From an uncultured Bacteroidia bacterium (lineage in GTDB: Bacteria; Bacteroidota; Bacteroidia; Bacteroidales; UBA932), in assembly GCA_902768665.1 (NCBI GenBank), contig CACXMA010000009.1:75879-139878 (forward strand): DNA of 64,000 nucleotides, in the 5' to 3' direction. The translations under genes were made by a program, and so were the position numbers. A model generated the notes under the pieces. The model worked only from the letters and a program-made list of their open reading frames with translations, searched no databases and was not told the DNA's origin. The first letter of the stretch is position 1. Every line of letters begins with the position of its first letter. Below, one piece after another: positions 62,124-64,000 of the stretch.

Positions 62124-63206
62124 CTACTTGCTGAGGAACGGTTCCAGGATGGCGGAAGGACGGCCGTCGGAGGTGAAAGCACCCATATCATAGGCGTTCC
62201 AGCCCTTCTTCGTATAGACGGCGGGCTTCCACCAGCCGTACACCTCGGGTTCCCAATAGAAAAGACCCGCGCAGCGGCTGCGGTTGACCTTTGTGATAAA
62301 ATCGGCGATAATCTCCTTGCCGAGGGAAGGGGTCTCGGACTTCACGCCGATTTCGGACACCACCACGGGCACGCCGAACTTGGCGCCGAGGGCGTTGATC
62401 TGCTTGACCGCCTCGGCGTTCAGGTCGCTCCAGCTCATGGATCCGTTATCGCTCTGGGGATAATGCGAGAGGGCGATCATGTCGAAGCGGGCGCCGCAGG
62501 ATTTGAGCTTTTCGAACCACCAGGCGTTGTCCCTGTAGCCCTGGTTGATGTGCGGCATCACCTTCGCATCGGGGAACACTTCCTTGGCGGCGGCATATCC
62601 GGTCCGGTAGAGGCGTGCGAACGCTTCCCATTCGGCGTCGCTGTAGTTTTTGAGCTGTCCCGTCGGCCAGAGCATGCCGGTGCGGGTTTCATTGCCGATC
62701 TGGATCCATGCCGGGGAGACGCCCGCTTTCCGGAGGGCGTTGAGCACATCGGCGGTATGTTCCTGGACATGGGCGCTCATCTTGGCAATGTCGCCGGTAT
62801 CGCCCTTCCATGCGGCCGGGACGGTCTGGTTGCCCGGGTCTGCGAAAAAGTCGCTATAGTGGAAATCCACCATCAGCGGCAGGCCCGCGGCCGTGGCCCT
62901 TCTGGCCATGGCGACGACATCGTCCTTGCCGCTCCAGCCGCCGTCGGGATCCACCCAGACGCGAAGCCGGATGGCGTCCACGCCGGTATCCTTGAGGACG
63001 GTCAGGAGGTCGGCCTTCTCCCCGGCCCGGGTCTTGAAAGTCTTTCCGTTTTTCTCCATCTCCGAAGCCCAGCTGATGTCGGCGCCGGTCGCAAAGGCGG
63101 GAATATCGACCTTGGCGGGGGTCTCGTTGTCATCCTTGTCGCCGCAGGCGCAGGAAAGGCCGGCGGTCAGGGCCAGCAGGGGAAGCAGGAGAAAATGTTT
63201 TTTCAT
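62124..63206 (-). CDS. Arabinogalactan endo-beta-1,4-galactanase (GH53)
   Basis: A 360-residue exported, probably lipid-anchored enzyme (AGLSCACGDKDD). GH53 marks are GADISWASEMEKNGKTF, RLRVWVDPDGGWSGKDDV, acid/base Glu173 in WIQIGNETRTGMLW and the nucleophile Glu in VVVSEIGV near residue 276. It cuts plant galactan chains. A minus-strand TACTTTTG box is at 63236-63243. It stands without other galactan genes. Confidence 0.94.
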   Translation of the reverse strand: MKKHFLLLPLLALTAGLSCACGDKDDNETPAKVDIPAFATGADISWASEMEKNGKTFKTRAGEKADLLTVLKDTGVDAIRLRVWVDPDGGWSGKDDVVAMARRATAAGLPLMVDFHYSDFFADPGNQTVPAAWKGDTGDIAKMSAHVQEHTADVLNALRKAGVSPAWIQIGNETRTGMLWPTGQLKNYSDAEWEAFARLYRTGYAAAKEVFPDAKVMPHINQGYRDNAWWFEKLKSCGARFDMIALSHYPQSDNGSMSWSDLNAEAVKQINALGAKFGVPVVVSEIGVKSETPSLGKEIIADFITKVNRSRCAGLFYWEPEVYGWWKPAVYTKKGWNAYDMGAFTSDGRPSAILEPFLSK

Positions 63207-63270
63207 AGCTTTGGCATATTATGTGTTAGATAAGACAAAAGTACGAAAAAAATTTGTACCTTAGCGCATT

Positions 63271-63759
63271 ATGAAAAGAATTCTGATTCTCCTCATCGTG
63301 CTTGCCGCGGGAGCGCTTTCCGCCGCCGCACAGGAGTTCGAAGGCCTCAAGATGGAGTCCTACGAATTCTCCCGGATCCACCCTTACGGGCTCCGTGGCG
63401 TCACGGGCACGATCCGTTTCGTGATGAACAACACCGGCGACCGCAGGGAGATCTCTCAGGTCAAGGTAACCATCTTCAAGGCCGGAAAAGCCTTCCTGCA
63501 GGCCACCAGCAAGGGTCTCGTCTTCGAACGGGGCCGTGCCGAATACGAGGTCAGCGGCAAGGTCAAACTCGCCCGCACAGTCAATGTCTTCGAAGCCGTC
63601 GCGGCGCTGACAAACTTCGACCCTGCCCTTTACACCGCCAACCTTAGCGCAAGGATGGTGCGGGAGGACGGTACGGAAGAGATGATCTCCCGCGAAAATG
63701 TCCCCGTAACGCATTTCATGCCGGCGAAAGCGGCAGCCAGCGAGACGGATGGGAAATAA
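63271..63759 (+). CDS. Small secreted LEA/WHy-like beta-sandwich protein
   Basis: A 162-residue exported protein (signal MKRILILLIVLAAGALSAAAQ). RGVTGTIRFVMNNTGDRREISQVKVTIFKAGKAFLQATSKG resembles the LEA type 2/WHy beta-sandwich. Function unknown. A weak TACCTTAG box lies at 63257-63264, so close to the ATG that the leader would be very short. Confidence 0.6.
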   Translation: MKRILILLIVLAAGALSAAAQEFEGLKMESYEFSRIHPYGLRGVTGTIRFVMNNTGDRREISQVKVTIFKAGKAFLQATSKGLVFERGRAEYEVSGKVKLARTVNVFEAVAALTNFDPALYTANLSARMVREDGTEEMISRENVPVTHFMPAKAAASETDGK

Positions 63760-63773
63760 TTTCATGGAAACGC

Positions 63774-63834
63774 TTGCAGATTCCCGGAAAATGTGTATCT
63801 TTGCGGTCCCAAATTTGGAATTATTGTTAACAAT
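63774..63834 (+). promoter_or_regulatory. rpmE promoter and leader palindrome
   Basis: TTG (63774-63776), 19 bases, then TATCTTTG (63796-63803) form a consensus promoter. In the leader, ATTGTTAACAAT (63823-63834) is a perfect 12-bp palindrome 14 bases before the start, a possible regulatory site. Confidence 0.7.
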
Positions 63835-63848
63835 CAATCCGTAAAGTA

Positions 63849-64000
63849 ATGAAAAAAGGAATCCATCCCGAAACCTACCGTCTTGTAGCTTTCAAGGATA
63901 TGTCCAACGAAACCGTCTTCGTGACGCGTTCCTGCGCCAACACGAAGGACACCCTCGAGGTGGACGGCGTCGAGTACCCGTGCGTGAAGATTGAAATCTC
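63849..64000 (+). CDS. rpmE2: 50S ribosomal protein L31 type B (5' part)
   Basis: The first 50 codons before the window ends: MKKGIHPETYRLVAF, DMSNETVFVTRSC, then DTLEVDGVEYPCVKIEI. This is type B L31, which lacks the zinc CxxC pairs of type A; the two Cys here are far apart. In many Bacteroidetes type B is the only copy. Confidence 0.93.
   Translation, partial: MKKGIHPETYRLVAFKDMSNETVFVTRSCANTKDTLEVDGVEYPCVKIEI

Noticed and set aside
58615-63206. Polysaccharide utilisation locus around GH29 and GH53
   Set aside because: No SusC/SusD pair or two-component/ECF regulator lies nearby, and the two hydrolases target unrelated glycans.

Overview
The window looks like a 64-kb piece of chromosome from a GC-rich member of the Bacteroidales, possibly an uncultured gut lineage near Alistipes or Cryptobacteroides. 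The phylum is well supported. Many intergenic gaps carry the Bacteroidetes promoter form TTTG-N19-TAnnTTTG. The families are typical of the group: DUF4831, DUF4491, DUF5606, a long NusB, a PUR-type protein, type B L31, TldD/TldE and a capsule-type Wza/Wzc/PHP set. Genus is inference only.

Layout. 1-10.5 kb: end of an LpxL-like acyltransferase, a DUF4831 protein, a peptide-use block (PepD, a POT transporter, TldD/TldE) with a zeta-like kinase inside it, a GT2 glycosyltransferase and TrkA. 10.5-11.4 kb: a gene-free stretch built almost wholly of hairpin repeats. 11.4-17.8 kb: a HAD phosphatase, a glycerol-1-phosphate dehydrogenase-like enzyme, grpE-dnaJ behind a sigma-54-type promoter, rplS, tRNA-Arg, a lipoprotein flavin-reductase-like protein and an iron alcohol dehydrogenase. 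17.8-20 kb: an operon of a shortened ferritin-like gene, a MarR regulator, DUF4491 and a bile-acid/sodium symporter family protein, with two palindromic operators placed on its promoter. 20.1-33.1 kb: a surface-polysaccharide operon read on the minus strand from wza (wza, wzc, PHP phosphatase, rfbD, rfbC, three glycosyltransferases, two LicD-type genes, a flippase, gmhA and an AraC regulator).

33.2-42.8 kb: rnhA, pdxA, recG, an S24/S26 peptidase convergent with an ABC transporter plus a PqqD-like protein (a possible peptide maturation/export group), an S9 peptidase, and queD-queE. 42.8-51.2 kb: rimO and the nusB-yajC-ybbR-coaE run, in which coaE is fused in frame to a purine nucleoside phosphorylase. 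A second phosphorylase lies about 3 kb away, and the two differ at the purine-contact position (Asp versus Asn). 51.2-57.4 kb: a coiled-coil gene, zapA, a probable 6S RNA, rny, a DsbD-like protein and a 5'-nucleotidase. 57.4-58.6 kb: a second gene-free repeat field, sister to the first. 58.6-64 kb: GH29 fucosidase, an OB-fold/TonB-C protein, a MATE exporter, a GH53 galactanase, a small secreted protein and the start of type B rpmE.

The most unusual DNA is in the two repeat fields. Each holds two doublets of units about 69 bp long with conserved inverted ends, a linker of 14-15 nt and a similar, same-direction core near TGATTATCAGC. Around them are hairpins with constant outer flanks (GTCAT and GAT) and changing, self-complementary arms, and a longer element with 22-bp inverted arms. 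No protein in the window obviously mobilises them.
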